DNA of 64,000 nt from Chloroflexota bacterium (GCA_026707665.1 JAPOWK010000102.1:16784-80783); one strand, 5' to 3'. Counted from the stretch's first letter, positions 20,712-30,910 are shown. The notes: generated by a model not told the origin, from the letters alone. Numbers and translations: made by a program.

Positions 20712-21890
20712 ATGATTGTTATCGGCTTGATGTCCGGCACATCCGCTGACGGCGTGGATGTCGCCATCTGCGATATCCGCGGGCGTCCCGGCGATATGCG
20801 CGTCGAGCTCCTCAGCGGCGCCACTTTCGCCTACGAGCGGGAGATGCGGGAGAGGATCCTCGCCAACTGCGACCCCAAGAGCAGCCGCGTCCATCAGATC
20901 GCTGACTTGCACGTCGACCTGGCCACAGTTTTCGCCGACTGTACCGTCGCGGCGCTTGACCAAGCAGGCATAAGCGCGGGGCAGGTTGATTTAATCGGCT
21001 CGCACGGTCAGACGCTGTGGCACAATGTCTTGCCCAGCGGCCAGGTGAACGTTTCGCTGCAAATCGTCGAGGCGGCTGTCCTCGCCGAGCGTACTGGCAT
21101 CACGACCATCAGCAACTTTCGCGCGCGCGATATTGCCGCCGGCGGGCAGGGCGCGCCGCTGACGAGCTATGTCGACTGGCTGCTGCTTCGACATCCGCAG
21201 CATTGGCGAGCGGTGCAGAATATCGGCGGCATGGGCAATGTCACCTTTCTGCCGCCCCTGAACGACGATTCATCGGATCCAGTCGCCTTTGATACCGGAC
21301 CCGGCAACGCGCTGCTTGATATCGCGGTGACGCAGGTTTCCCGCGGCGCGCTGACTTACGATCGCGGCGGCCATTACGCCAGGCAGGGACGGGTCAATGA
21401 GGAGTGGCTGGATGAGCTGCTGCGGCATCCCTATTATGAGCGCGATTATCCCAAAACGACCGGCCGAGAGACATTTGGTAGCGCGGCGGCGCTTTCCTTG
21501 ATCGATGAGGCGCGAAGCCGCGGGCTGGAAGACGCCGAGATCATCGCTACGCTGACGGCGCTGACCGCCACCAATATCGCCGATGCCTACCGCCGTTTCG
21601 CTCCCGCGCCGATAAAGGAGGTCATTCTTGGTGGCGGCGGGCGGCACAACCCGGTCATGGTCGGCATGCTGGGCGAGCTGTTGGCGCCGGCGGCTGTCCT
21701 GACGCATGAAGACATTGGCCTCGATAGCGACTTTAAAGAAGCGCTGGTCTTCGCCGTGCTGGCTTATGAGACCTGGCATGCGCGGCCCGCAACGCTTCCG
21801 GCTTTGACTGGCGCCAGGCGCCCTTCCGTGCTTGGGTCGATCACGCCGGGCGCGAACTACGCCGATCTCTTGCGCGCGACCTGGCTTTAG
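20712..21890 (+). CDS. anmK: Anhydro-N-acetylmuramic acid kinase
   Basis: 'GLMSGTSADGVDVAICDI', 'GSHGQTLWH', 'QNIGGMGNVTFLP', 'AFDTGPGNALLD'. Confidence 0.95.
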   Translation: MIVIGLMSGTSADGVDVAICDIRGRPGDMRVELLSGATFAYEREMRERILANCDPKSSRVHQIADLHVDLATVFADCTVAALDQAGISAGQVDLIGSHGQTLWHNVLPSGQVNVSLQIVEAAVLAERTGITTISNFRARDIAAGGQGAPLTSYVDWLLLRHPQHWRAVQNIGGMGNVTFLPPLNDDSSDPVAFDTGPGNALLDIAVTQVSRGALTYDRGGHYARQGRVNEEWLDELLRHPYYERDYPKTTGRETFGSAAALSLIDEARSRGLEDAEIIATLTALTATNIADAYRRFAPAPIKEVILGGGGRHNPVMVGMLGELLAPAAVLTHEDIGLDSDFKEALVFAVLAYETWHARPATLPALTGARRPSVLGSITPGANYADLLRATWL

Positions 21891-22097
21891 CGGTTCGATT
21901 TTTTCGCGCGACTCAATCTTCGCCTTTCCAACTCGGACAACTGTAAGCCTGTGTATACATAGGGCGGGATCCCGCATCGGCAATCGGCATGACGCTCTTG
22001 CCGAGTCTTTGATATTGTCCCATTTCGATTCGCGATTTCTGTGGATAATTGCTCGTGTATCGGCTAGACTATCGAAGACTCCGTTCAGAGAAGGTGT

Positions 22098-22649
22098 TTG
22101 TCTGTGCTTTTGGAATCCTATGCCATCGAGTTGGATAACTGCGATCCAGATGAAGATTTCTTCGAGTCGGAAACGATGATCACCATTACGCCGCCCTTGC
22201 CCGCCACCGATCGCACGATTGCGCGGCGCGCCAGTTTGCAGATTCTGTACGAATTGGATACGACCGATCATGACATGAAGGACGTGCTCGAAGCGCACTT
22301 CGCGGAGCGCCCGGAAGCTTACGTCGTGCGTCAAGTCATTCGCCGGCTTGTCGGCGGCGTCATCGACAACCGAAAAGCGATTGATGTGATCTTGCAGGAA
22401 TACGCGCCGGAATGGCCCGTTGACCAGGTCGCTGTCGTCGACCGGAATATCTTGCGCATCGCGATTTATGAACATTTGCTGCAAAAGCGCGAGACGCCGA
22501 TTCCCGTCATCATCAACGAAGCGGTTCATTTGGCCCAGCTCTTTGGCGCCGATCAATCACACAGCTTCGTTCACGGAGTCATGGGCGCGATCACATCGGA
22601 AGCCAAACAGAACTTCGATCTCGTAGTCGACGAGGTGGACAGCGCATGA
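22098..22649 (+). CDS. nusB: Transcription antitermination factor NusB
   Basis: 'ARRASLQILYELD' and 'VDRNILRIAIYEHLLQKRETPIPVIINEAVHLAQLFGADQSHSFVHGVMGAI'. Start position uncertain. Confidence 0.9.
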   Translation: MSVLLESYAIELDNCDPDEDFFESETMITITPPLPATDRTIARRASLQILYELDTTDHDMKDVLEAHFAERPEAYVVRQVIRRLVGGVIDNRKAIDVILQEYAPEWPVDQVAVVDRNILRIAIYEHLLQKRETPIPVIINEAVHLAQLFGADQSHSFVHGVMGAITSEAKQNFDLVVDEVDSA

Positions 22650-23227
22650 ATGTCTTTGGAGTCGGCGCCTGGGAATTGGTGGCGATCTTGCTGATTATGC
22701 TGGTGTTCGCCGGTCCCAAACGAATGATTCACTGGTCCTATGTCTTGGGCCAGCATGTGGCGAAGTTTCGTAAGATTTGGTCTGAGACGGTCGATCTGGT
22801 GCAAAAGGAATTCGATGAGGCGGGCGTGGACATCAAGCTGCCCAAGGAGCCGCCGACGCGGAAGAATCTCAATAAGTCGCTGACGGAAGCTGTCAAACCG
22901 ATGACGAAGCCAGTTCAAGAATCGCTTGACGAAGTCAAAAAAGATATGGATACATTCAAGGAAGTCAGTGATTCGCTGAACGACAAGAAGCCCGAGCCAT
23001 CGTCATCTGCGACCCAATCCAAGAAGTCGTCGCCTGCGCCGACGGTAAAGCTCCCCGAGAAACCAGACAAGCCGAGCGTAAAGGATACCGATAAGCCGCA
23101 GCAACCGGCGCCGTCAACAATGGGCGCCTGGGGCGGAGAAGAGCCAACGACCTCGCCGGCTTCATCCAATGCCAACGGCAGCCGGGTAAAGCTTGGTACC
23201 TGGTCCAAGGCGAGCGACAGCGACTAA
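22646..23227 (+). CDS. Sec-independent translocase TatA/TatB-like
   Basis: 'MNVFGVGAWELVAILLIMLVFAGPKRMIHWSYVLG' TatA/B-like N-terminus, amphipathic helix, Pro/Lys/Ser-rich tail; followed by tatC; ATGA overlap with nusB. Confidence 0.85.
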   Translation: MNVFGVGAWELVAILLIMLVFAGPKRMIHWSYVLGQHVAKFRKIWSETVDLVQKEFDEAGVDIKLPKEPPTRKNLNKSLTEAVKPMTKPVQESLDEVKKDMDTFKEVSDSLNDKKPEPSSSATQSKKSSPAPTVKLPEKPDKPSVKDTDKPQQPAPSTMGAWGGEEPTTSPASSNANGSRVKLGTWSKASDSD

Positions 23228-23235
23228 AGTGACCG

Positions 23236-24009
23236 ATGGCCGAACTTGCCGAGCAGGAGGAATTCGAAGATGGTCATGAACTCCGCATGGGGTTCTTTGA
23301 GCATCTGGACGAGCTGCGGCAACGGCTGACCAAAGCGGTCTTCTCTTTAGTCGTCGGCACCGCGGTCGGCGTCTTCGTTGCCACGCAAGTTCTTGTTTTG
23401 CTGCTGGAACCCTACTGCGCAATCGTATCCGACTGTGAACTGGTCATCCTCGACCCCACCGGCAACATCTTGATCTATTTCAAGGTTGCCTTGATGGTCG
23501 GCGGTATCCTGTCTATCCCCCTGGTCACTTACCAAATGCTGATGTTCATCTTGCCGGGCCTCACGAGCAAGGAAAAGCGCTACGTTTTGCTTTCGATCCC
23601 GGCAACGACCGCGCTATTCATTGTCGGTGTATTGTTCGCCTGGAAAATCCTGATGCCGCCGGCGCTCGGTTTTCTTCATGGATTCCAGGCCGAAATCTTC
23701 GAGCCAGAGTGGACGGCGGACGGCTATATCAGCTTTGTCACCTCGCTGCTGTTTTGGATGGGCGTCGCCTTTCAGACGCCGCTGATATTCTTCCTCATCT
23801 CGCTGATGGGCTTGGTCAGCGCGCGCACTTTGGTACGGCAATGGCGCGTCGCCGTGGTGGGCGCTTCGATCGCCGCGGCGCTGATTACGCCAACCATTGA
23901 CCCGGTGAATATGTTTCTTGTCATGGCGCCCTTATTAGCGCTTTACTCATTGAGCATCGTGCTCGTCTACTTCGGGCGCAAGATGTCCGGGATTGACCGC
24001 AAAGACTAA
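23236..24009 (+). CDS. tatC: Sec-independent protein translocase TatC
   Basis: 'MGFFEHLDELRQRLTKAVFSLVVG', six TM segments, 'FQTPLIFFLISLMGLV'. Confidence 0.94.
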   Translation: MAELAEQEEFEDGHELRMGFFEHLDELRQRLTKAVFSLVVGTAVGVFVATQVLVLLLEPYCAIVSDCELVILDPTGNILIYFKVALMVGGILSIPLVTYQMLMFILPGLTSKEKRYVLLSIPATTALFIVGVLFAWKILMPPALGFLHGFQAEIFEPEWTADGYISFVTSLLFWMGVAFQTPLIFFLISLMGLVSARTLVRQWRVAVVGASIAAALITPTIDPVNMFLVMAPLLALYSLSIVLVYFGRKMSGIDRKD

Positions 24010-24109
24010 GAATCCGCTGACAGCTTCCCGCTGGCTATGATAAAATGGCGTCGTTTTGTCAGCGCCTGACCATCTGACTGGATCGTGCTTGAATACTGCG
24101 GAGTGATGA

Positions 24110-25828
24110 ATGATTGTTGAAAAGGCGAGATTGATTGAGCCATACGGGGGCGAACTGGTCGACTTGCTCGTACCCAGAAAATTGCTCGTCGAGCAGACTG
24201 CCTATGCCAGAACTTTGCCCTTTGTACAGGTAAGCCCCCGCATCGAATGCGATCTCGAGTTGCTGGCGGTTGGCGCCTTCTCGCCTTTAGATGGATTCAT
24301 GAATCAGGCAGATTTCCAGAGCGTGCTGGATACGATGCGGCTCGTTGACGGCACGCTCTTTCCGATCCCCATCACCTTGCCGGTCGACGCGAGCGCCGAT
24401 ATTGAGCTCGGCTCCGACTTGGCGCTGCGCGACCGCAAGAATAATATTCTCGCCATTTTGACAGTCGAAGATCGATACGAATGGGACCTGGAAGAAGTGG
24501 CGACCAAGGTCTTTGGCAAATATGATTCGCGCCACCCTATCGTCGCCGAGATGCATCGCTGGGGCAAAGTCAATATCGCCGGGAAGCTGCGGGTGCTTCG
24601 GCTTCCGCCGCATCTGGATTTCGCCGAGCTTCGCCGGACGCCGGCCGAGACGCGCACCGTCCTGGAGAGTTATGGCCACAACAATGTCGTCGCCTTCCAG
24701 ACACGGAATCCCTTGCACCGCGTGCATGAAGCCCTGACCAAACGCGCCGCCTCCAACATTGATGGCGTGCTGCTGCTGCATCCGGTGGTCGGCATGACGC
24801 AGCCCGGCGATGTCGATCACTATACACGCGTGCGCGTTTACAAGACCTTGATCGACAATTACTACGAAGAGCACCGCAGTCTCTTGTCGTTGCTGCCGCT
24901 GGCGATGCGCATGGCGGGTCCGCGTGAAGCCGTCTGGCACGCCATCATCCGCCGCAATTACGGCGCCAATCACCTCATCGTTGGACGTGATCATGCGGGA
25001 CCCGGTCCGGATTCAAGAGGCGAACCCTTCTACGGTCCCTATGACGCCCAGGATATGGTGATGAAATACGCTGGAGAAATCGGCGTCAAACCGGTGCCAT
25101 TCACCGAAATGGTCTATCTGGAAGATGAAGATCGCTACGAGGAAAACTCCAAACTGCCGAACGGCGCCAAGGTGCGCAAAATATCGGGCACACAGGTTCG
25201 CGAAGATTATCTCGGCAAGGGCGTGCAGTTGCCGCCCTGGTTCTCTCGACCCGCCGTGGCGCGAATCCTGGCGGACAGCTATCCGCCGCGCTACCGTCGA
25301 GGCATTTGCCTGTGGTTCACCGGCTTGAGCGGCTCGGGCAAATCCACCACCGCCGAGCATATTGTCAATCTGCTCTTGGAGAAGGGACGCAACGTCACCG
25401 TACTCGATGGCGACGTTGTGCGCACGCATCTATCCAAGGGGCTTGGTTTCAGCAAGGATGACCGCGATACCAACATTCGGCGCATTGGCTATGTGGCCAG
25501 CGAAATCGTGCGCCACGGCGGCATGGTAATCTGCGCCGCTATCAGCCCTTATCGAGCGACGCGCGAAGATGTGCGCAATATGGTCGGCGATGGCTTTCTG
25601 GAAATCCACATGGCGACGCCGCTGGAATATGTCGAGGCGCATGATATCAAAGGCTTGTACGCCAAGGCGCGGCGCGGTGAAATCAAAGGCTTCACCGGCA
25701 TTGACGACCCCTATGAGCCGCCGCTGAACCCTGACTTTACCTTGACTGCCGAAAATACCCGCGCCGAAGACAATGCCCGTCGCGTCATTGATCAACTGAT
25801 CGAACTCGGTTATGTCCGTCCCGATTGA
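24110..25828 (+). CDS. Bifunctional sulfate adenylyltransferase / adenylylsulfate kinase
   Basis: ATP sulfurylase 'VVAFQTRNPLHRVHEALTKRA' and 'LIVGRDHAGPG'; APS kinase 'WFTGLSGSGKSTTAEHI' P-loop, 'LDGDVVRTHLSKGLGFSKDDRDTNIRRIGYVA'. Confidence 0.95.
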   Translation: MIVEKARLIEPYGGELVDLLVPRKLLVEQTAYARTLPFVQVSPRIECDLELLAVGAFSPLDGFMNQADFQSVLDTMRLVDGTLFPIPITLPVDASADIELGSDLALRDRKNNILAILTVEDRYEWDLEEVATKVFGKYDSRHPIVAEMHRWGKVNIAGKLRVLRLPPHLDFAELRRTPAETRTVLESYGHNNVVAFQTRNPLHRVHEALTKRAASNIDGVLLLHPVVGMTQPGDVDHYTRVRVYKTLIDNYYEEHRSLLSLLPLAMRMAGPREAVWHAIIRRNYGANHLIVGRDHAGPGPDSRGEPFYGPYDAQDMVMKYAGEIGVKPVPFTEMVYLEDEDRYEENSKLPNGAKVRKISGTQVREDYLGKGVQLPPWFSRPAVARILADSYPPRYRRGICLWFTGLSGSGKSTTAEHIVNLLLEKGRNVTVLDGDVVRTHLSKGLGFSKDDRDTNIRRIGYVASEIVRHGGMVICAAISPYRATREDVRNMVGDGFLEIHMATPLEYVEAHDIKGLYAKARRGEIKGFTGIDDPYEPPLNPDFTLTAENTRAEDNARRVIDQLIELGYVRPD

Positions 25829-25873
25829 TCCGCATCCCTACTAGCAAATTGCGGTCGGCGCTCAAATATGCGC

Positions 25874-28873
25874 TTAGGCGACTGCTGGCGTCGGCAGGTT
25901 CGCATCCAGCTGCAGAACACGTCGGAAAACAAACTTCTCGACTTCCACAAAAAGTAAAACCGCAATGCCCGCGACGATACTTACGACTACGTGAGTCACG
26001 TTCAGCGCGGCCGTGTCGAAGAGTGTCTGAAAGAAGGGAATGAAGACGACGATCAGTTGCAGCAAGAAGGTGGAAAGAACCGCCCAAAACAAGAGTTTGT
26101 TGCCTTTGAAGCCGGCCTGCCAGAATGTCGTTCGGTCGCCCGCATGGATCGCCATCACTTGAAACATCTGGGTGAAGGCAAGCACGGTGAAAGCGATCGT
26201 GCGCGGGATGCGCTCCACCTGGTCCAGCAGGTGTCTTCCGGGATCTTTGCCTTCGCCGTGATCTTCCAGGAATCCCGCGCCCGCTTCCTTTTCGGCCACG
26301 CCGAGGAAGGCAACCTTCTCGTTCGCGTTCCATTCATCCCATGCTAGCGGAGTCGCTTCTTCACCAGCGAGCGCCACAACCGCGCTGCGCTTCAAATGCT
26401 CCAGCCCAAGCGATGGCAGGGAGGCATCGAGGCCGATCGTGCCATAACCCCATACGTAGCTGATTAAGGTCAGAATGGCGATTAGAATCCCCACCAGAAC
26501 GATGTGGATGCCGGCGCCGCCCGCAAAAATGCTTTCATTTGTAGGCCGCGGTCGCCGCCTCATCACGCCTTTTTCCGCCGGCTCAAAGCCAAGCGCGATG
26601 GCGGGCAAGCCGTCCGTCACCAGATTGATCCAAAGGATCTGAATGGCGAGCAGCGGAATCGGCAGATTGATTAACAAGGCGACAAACATCACCAGAATCT
26701 CGCCGACATTCGAGCTCAGCATGTATTTGATGAACTTCTTGATGTTGTCGTAAATGGCGCGGCCTTCTTCAATCGCGGCCACAATCGAACGGAAATTGTC
26801 GTCGGTCAGGATCATTTCCGAGGCGCCCTTGCTGACGTCGGCGCCAGTAATGCCCATGGCCACGCCGATATCGGCTTGCTTAAGCGCGGGTGCGTCGTTG
26901 ACGCCATCACCCGTCATCGCCACGATATTATTCTGGTTCTGCAGGACTTGCACCAACCGCAGTTTATGCGCTGGCGAAACGCGCGCGAAGCACGATGTCC
27001 TGCGGACGGCAGCCTCCAATGCTTCATCGCCGAGCGTTTCCAGCTCGCTTCCAGTGATCGCCTTCTCCTCGCCGTCGATGATGCCGAGGTCACGCGCGAT
27101 CGCTTCCGCGGTCAGGACATGATCGCCCGTGATCATGATCGTGCGAATGCCGGCTTCGCGCGCGCGTTGCACGGCGATCTTCGCCTCTGGGCGGGCCGGG
27201 TCGAGTATGCCAATCAGCCCGATCAGTTCCAGGTGTCGTTCGATCTCGGGACTGATTTCATCAGGCAACTGCTTCAACGGGCGCCAGGCAATGCCTAACA
27301 CGCGCAAGCCATCATTGGCCATCGAATCGACGCGCCGCTGCCAATCCCGGCGCCGGCCCTCGCTCATGTCGACGACATCATCCGGCGTCTGTTCGCTCGC
27401 CGACCATTCAATCAGGCGATCGGGCGCGCCCTTTGTGATCGCCACAAATTCGGCATCCGGAAATAGCCGCTTCGCCGCCTCGCCAACCACTTGATGCACG
27501 GTCGTCATGGCTTTGCGTTCGCTGCTAAAGGGGAGCTCGGCCACGCGCGGCATCTCTTGCTCGAGGACTTCCCGCGTGAAGCCGATCTTCTGGGCGGCGA
27601 CCAGCAGCGCCGCTTCCGTGCTGTCGCCGACCACTTTGACTTGATCGGCGCTGGCCATCGTCTCGAGGTATACGTTGGTGGATAGCGCCATCGCTTTTAA
27701 CATGCGTTGCGCCGCTTTATCATTTTCCGCGTCTACCGGCTTACCCAAATTGCTTGGATCATGCGTGCCCAGCGAGACGAGATTGCCTTCGGGCACGTAG
27801 CCAGTGCCTTCGACCTTGATGTCATCGTGTCGCGGCAAGACGAGGTAGGTGGCGGTCATCTCGTTCTTGGTCAGGGTGCCGGTTTTGTCAGAGCAAATGA
27901 CATTCACCGAGCCGAGCGTCTCGACCGCGGGAAGACGGCGAATCAGCGCGTTGCGTTTGACCATGCGGTTGGCGCCGAGGGAGAGTCCAATGGTGACGAG
28001 CGCCGGCAGACCTTCTGGTACAGCTGCGACCGCCAAGCTGATGGCGATAAGGAACATCTGCTCCGCCGGAATGCCTTGTACCCAGAAGCCAACGATGAAT
28101 ACGATGGCGACTACGATCAAAGCGGCGGTTGCGAGGATGCGCCCAAGGTGATTGAGGCGGCGCTGCAAGGGCGTCGTGCCTTCCTCCACTTGCATCAACA
28201 TGGTGGCGATGTTGCCGATTTCAGTGCGCAGCCCGGTACTTGTCACCGCCATCTCGCCGCGGCCGTAATTGACCAGGGTCCCCATGTAGGCCATATTCAC
28301 CCGATCGCCTAGCGGGATCGCCTCGTTCGCCTCTATGGCCTCAACCTCTTTCTCCACCGGAATCGATTCGCCGGTCAAAGCCGCTTCTTCCACCTGCAAG
28401 TTGATGGACTCAATCAGGCGTCCATCAGCCGGGATGCGATCGCCTTCGCCGATCAACACGATATCGCCGGGCACCAGTTCCTCGGCGCTGATTTCATGGA
28501 TCTGACCGCCACGCCGCACCCGCACCTGCGGCACCTGCAACCGACTCAAAGCCGCAAGCGCCTGTTCCGCCTGATACTCCTGATAAATGCCGAGCATCGC
28601 GTTGAGAACGACGATCGCCAGAATGACGATGACATCAGTCGCTTCCCCCAATATGGCGGAGATGACTGCCGCGACAATGAGGATGATGACCATGACATCG
28701 GTAAATTGCCCCAGTATGAGCCGAGCCCAATTAACGCCCTGGTCAGTCGGCAGCGCGTTTCGCCCAAACTTTTCCAGGCGCGACTGAGCCTCGGCATCGT
28801 CCAAGCCCAATGTCTGGTCAACGCCCAGCTCGGACAGGGTTGATTGAACATCTTGGCGATACGCGTCGGCCAT
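25874..28873 (-). CDS. Cation-translocating P-type ATPase (Ca2+ type)
   Basis: 'ICSDKTGTLTKNEM' phosphorylation motif, 'TGESIPVEKE', 'MTGDGVNDAPALKQADIGVAMG', C-terminal cation ATPase domain. Confidence 0.94.
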   Translation of the reverse strand: MADAYRQDVQSTLSELGVDQTLGLDDAEAQSRLEKFGRNALPTDQGVNWARLILGQFTDVMVIILIVAAVISAILGEATDVIVILAIVVLNAMLGIYQEYQAEQALAALSRLQVPQVRVRRGGQIHEISAEELVPGDIVLIGEGDRIPADGRLIESINLQVEEAALTGESIPVEKEVEAIEANEAIPLGDRVNMAYMGTLVNYGRGEMAVTSTGLRTEIGNIATMLMQVEEGTTPLQRRLNHLGRILATAALIVVAIVFIVGFWVQGIPAEQMFLIAISLAVAAVPEGLPALVTIGLSLGANRMVKRNALIRRLPAVETLGSVNVICSDKTGTLTKNEMTATYLVLPRHDDIKVEGTGYVPEGNLVSLGTHDPSNLGKPVDAENDKAAQRMLKAMALSTNVYLETMASADQVKVVGDSTEAALLVAAQKIGFTREVLEQEMPRVAELPFSSERKAMTTVHQVVGEAAKRLFPDAEFVAITKGAPDRLIEWSASEQTPDDVVDMSEGRRRDWQRRVDSMANDGLRVLGIAWRPLKQLPDEISPEIERHLELIGLIGILDPARPEAKIAVQRAREAGIRTIMITGDHVLTAEAIARDLGIIDGEEKAITGSELETLGDEALEAAVRRTSCFARVSPAHKLRLVQVLQNQNNIVAMTGDGVNDAPALKQADIGVAMGITGADVSKGASEMILTDDNFRSIVAAIEEGRAIYDNIKKFIKYMLSSNVGEILVMFVALLINLPIPLLAIQILWINLVTDGLPAIALGFEPAEKGVMRRRPRPTNESIFAGGAGIHIVLVGILIAILTLISYVWGYGTIGLDASLPSLGLEHLKRSAVVALAGEEATPLAWDEWNANEKVAFLGVAEKEAGAGFLEDHGEGKDPGRHLLDQVERIPRTIAFTVLAFTQMFQVMAIHAGDRTTFWQAGFKGNKLLFWAVLSTFLLQLIVVFIPFFQTLFDTAALNVTHVVVSIVAGIAVLLFVEVEKFVFRRVLQLDANLPTPAVA

Positions 28874-29023
28874 GACGTCTCCTAAAGACGCGCAAAGCGT
28901 TTCTTCTGGCGCGACATAATATTAGCCGGATCGGAAGGCGCAATGACCTCAAGCGATAGCTTTGTTCAGTGACGGCTCCATCCAAAATTCATTGTACCGC
29001 ATATCGGTCGCTATCAGCACTCA

Positions 29024-29073
29024 GGCGCCGTCGCCGCTCTCGCGATGCGGCGCCGTTTCTGCTCTCTAAGGCT
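29024..29073. repeat. Two diverged tandem copies, 25 bp period
   Basis: GGCGCCGTCGCCGCTCTCGCGATGC followed by GGCGCCGTTTCTGCTCTCTAAGG. Confidence 0.4.
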
Positions 29074-29343
29074 GGTCCGATATTGACCAATAGCAATCTA
29101 TGGCGCGGAAACCGCGAACATCGGTTCACCGCTCTCGAGCCAAGCGGCGCTACTATGCCCTCAGAATGCGACTCTATAACGTGCCATGCCTGCTGCCCGG
29201 ACGTAAAAACACGCAATATGCTCGAAAAAACTTTGCCGCCGGACAAATAAACGGACAATCTCTCGCGCCAAATGGCCAACCTGCGCAACAAGTTTCTTCC
29301 CTTGCGCTGCCGTATTGCCTGGGAGAGGCGACGGGCTGCCGGT

Positions 29344-29382
29344 GTCGGCGTTCATTGTCGGCGGTCAGTGTCGGCGGTCAGT
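29344..29382. repeat. 13-bp tandem repeat, 3 copies
   Basis: GTCGGCGTTCATT, GTCGGCGGTCAGT, GTCGGCGGTCAGT in tandem. Confidence 0.8.
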
Positions 29383-29384
29383 GT

Positions 29385-29420
29385 CTACGCGACCTACGCG
29401 ACCTACGCGACCTGCGCGAT
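29385..29420. repeat. 9-bp tandem repeat, 4 copies
   Basis: (CTACGCGAC)x3 followed by CTGCGCGAT. Confidence 0.85.
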
Positions 29421-29532
29421 CCCTGTGCCGCCCAAGCGCAAACTGCCGCAACTTGAACCTGACGCCGCATATCACCTATCTGACGCGCAATCAGCAACGC
29501 GCCTACAGATTTTCCCGTTGCCGGTTAGACCT

Positions 29533-29631
29533 CCCACCCGCTCCTTTGGGGACTCTGAGGGGCACGGCAGGCTAGTATTGGGCAAACCCAGGGGCACGCG
29601 GCGTTGATATGGGGTAAACCTAGCGGGTGGG
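29533..29631. repeat. 10-bp inverted repeat flanking two diverged 32-bp direct repeats
   Basis: CCCACCCGCT (29533-29542) / AGCGGGTGGG (29622-29631); between them AGGGGCACG...GGGCAAACCC (29558-29589) and AGGGGCACG...GGGTAAACCT (29590-29621). Confidence 0.55.
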
Positions 29632-29869
29632 TCGTTTGACAAAGGAGAATCCGAGGGGATTGGAAGCGTTGACACCGGGAGAACAACGGGGTGTTCTAGT
29701 GTTGACAACGGGTGGATTGAGGAGGAAGACAACAGGTGGAATCGAAGCTGGGGAGTGCAGTAAGTGCTTTCAAACGGCGACTGAGGCGCGGCATTCGGCA
29801 TTGCTTATCGCCTCGTTCCTGTCTAGTATCGATGCCGGAAAACGACCAAGGAAGAACTGAGCCAGGCGA

Positions 29870-30910
29870 ATGGAATACATCGACTTGAGAAGCGACACCG
29901 TCTCGCATCCGACGCCAGCGATGCGAGAGGCAATGGCGAAGGCGGCGGTCGGCGATGATGTGTATCATGATGATCCAACTGTGAATCAATTGGAAGCGGA
30001 GGCAGCGGCGAAATTGGGCAAAGAGGCGGCCGTCTTTGTCACCAGCGGCACGCAGGGCAATCTTTGCGCCCTGCTCGCGCACTGCCAGCGCGGCGAATCC
30101 ATTATCATCGGCGACACATCGCATATCTTTCGCAATGAGCAGGGCGGGATGGCGCAATTCGGCGGTCTTGTACCACATACAGTTCCGGTACAAGCGGACG
30201 CCACCATGCGACTGAGCGACCTTGAAGATGCGATCAATCCCGATGACGAGCACAAGCCGATCACGCGCTTGGTCGCGCTGGAGAATACGCACAACATGGC
30301 CGGCGGCATGCCAATTTCTCCAGAATACACCGCGGAAGTCGGGGAATTCGCCCGGAGGAACGGACTGATCCTGCATATTGATGGAGCGCGGATATTCAAC
30401 GCGGCCGCTGCTTACGCTGTCGATGTGAAGGAGTTGGTGGCGGACGCCGATTCGGTGACCTTCTGCCTGTCTAAAGGGCTGTGCGCGCCGGTGGGATCGG
30501 TGCTGGTTGGCAATGACGATTTTATCCGCCGGGCGCGCCGGGCGCGGAAAGCTTTGGGTGGCAGCCTGAGGCAGGCCGGGGTCCTGGCTGCTGCCGGTTT
30601 GATCGCGCTTCACGAAATGACCGATCGCTTGGTTGAGGATCACCGCAATGCCCAACTGCTCGCTGAGGGCTTGAGCGAAATACCCGGCCTGCGCATTCAT
30701 AGCCAAAATACAAACTTCATATTCTTCGCGCTGGCGGCCGATATCGGGCTGTCGCTAGACGAATTTATTCGCCTCTTGTGGCAGAAATACAATATTCGCA
30801 TGTCTCCCTACAGCGGGGAAGCGGGCGAAATTCGCTTGCGCACCCACTATTGGATTGACCAGCCGGCCGTCGCGAAAACTCTGTCGGCGGTCAGAGCCGT
30901 ACTATCATGA
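29870..30910 (+). CDS. ltaE: Low-specificity L-threonine aldolase
   Basis: 'DLRSDTVSHPTPAMREAMAKAAVGDDVYHDDPTVNQLE', 'SKGLCAPVGSVLVG'. Confidence 0.93.
   Translation: MEYIDLRSDTVSHPTPAMREAMAKAAVGDDVYHDDPTVNQLEAEAAAKLGKEAAVFVTSGTQGNLCALLAHCQRGESIIIGDTSHIFRNEQGGMAQFGGLVPHTVPVQADATMRLSDLEDAINPDDEHKPITRLVALENTHNMAGGMPISPEYTAEVGEFARRNGLILHIDGARIFNAAAAYAVDVKELVADADSVTFCLSKGLCAPVGSVLVGNDDFIRRARRARKALGGSLRQAGVLAAAGLIALHEMTDRLVEDHRNAQLLAEGLSEIPGLRIHSQNTNFIFFALAADIGLSLDEFIRLLWQKYNIRMSPYSGEAGEIRLRTHYWIDQPAVAKTLSAVRAVLS

Noticed and set aside
21964-21975. Perfect palindrome GCGGGATCCCGC upstream of nusB
   Set aside because: Short, no T-run or flanking repeat; expected by chance in a GC-rich region.
21270-22556. 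428-aa minus-strand ORF over anmK and nusB
   Set aside because: Antisense shadow spanning two clear genes on the other strand.
24015-24064. CGCTGACA / TGTCAGCG inverted repeat between tatC and the ATP sulfurylase gene
   Set aside because: Only 8 bp with a 34-nt loop and no T-run; too weak to call as a terminator or riboswitch.
29100-29456. ORF ending with LRDLRDLRDLRD repeats as a repeat protein
   Set aside because: Translation of the 9-bp minisatellite; no start context or coding-like sequence before it.
29696-30706. 336-aa minus-strand ORF over ltaE
   Set aside because: Overlaps the well-supported threonine aldolase; no domain features.
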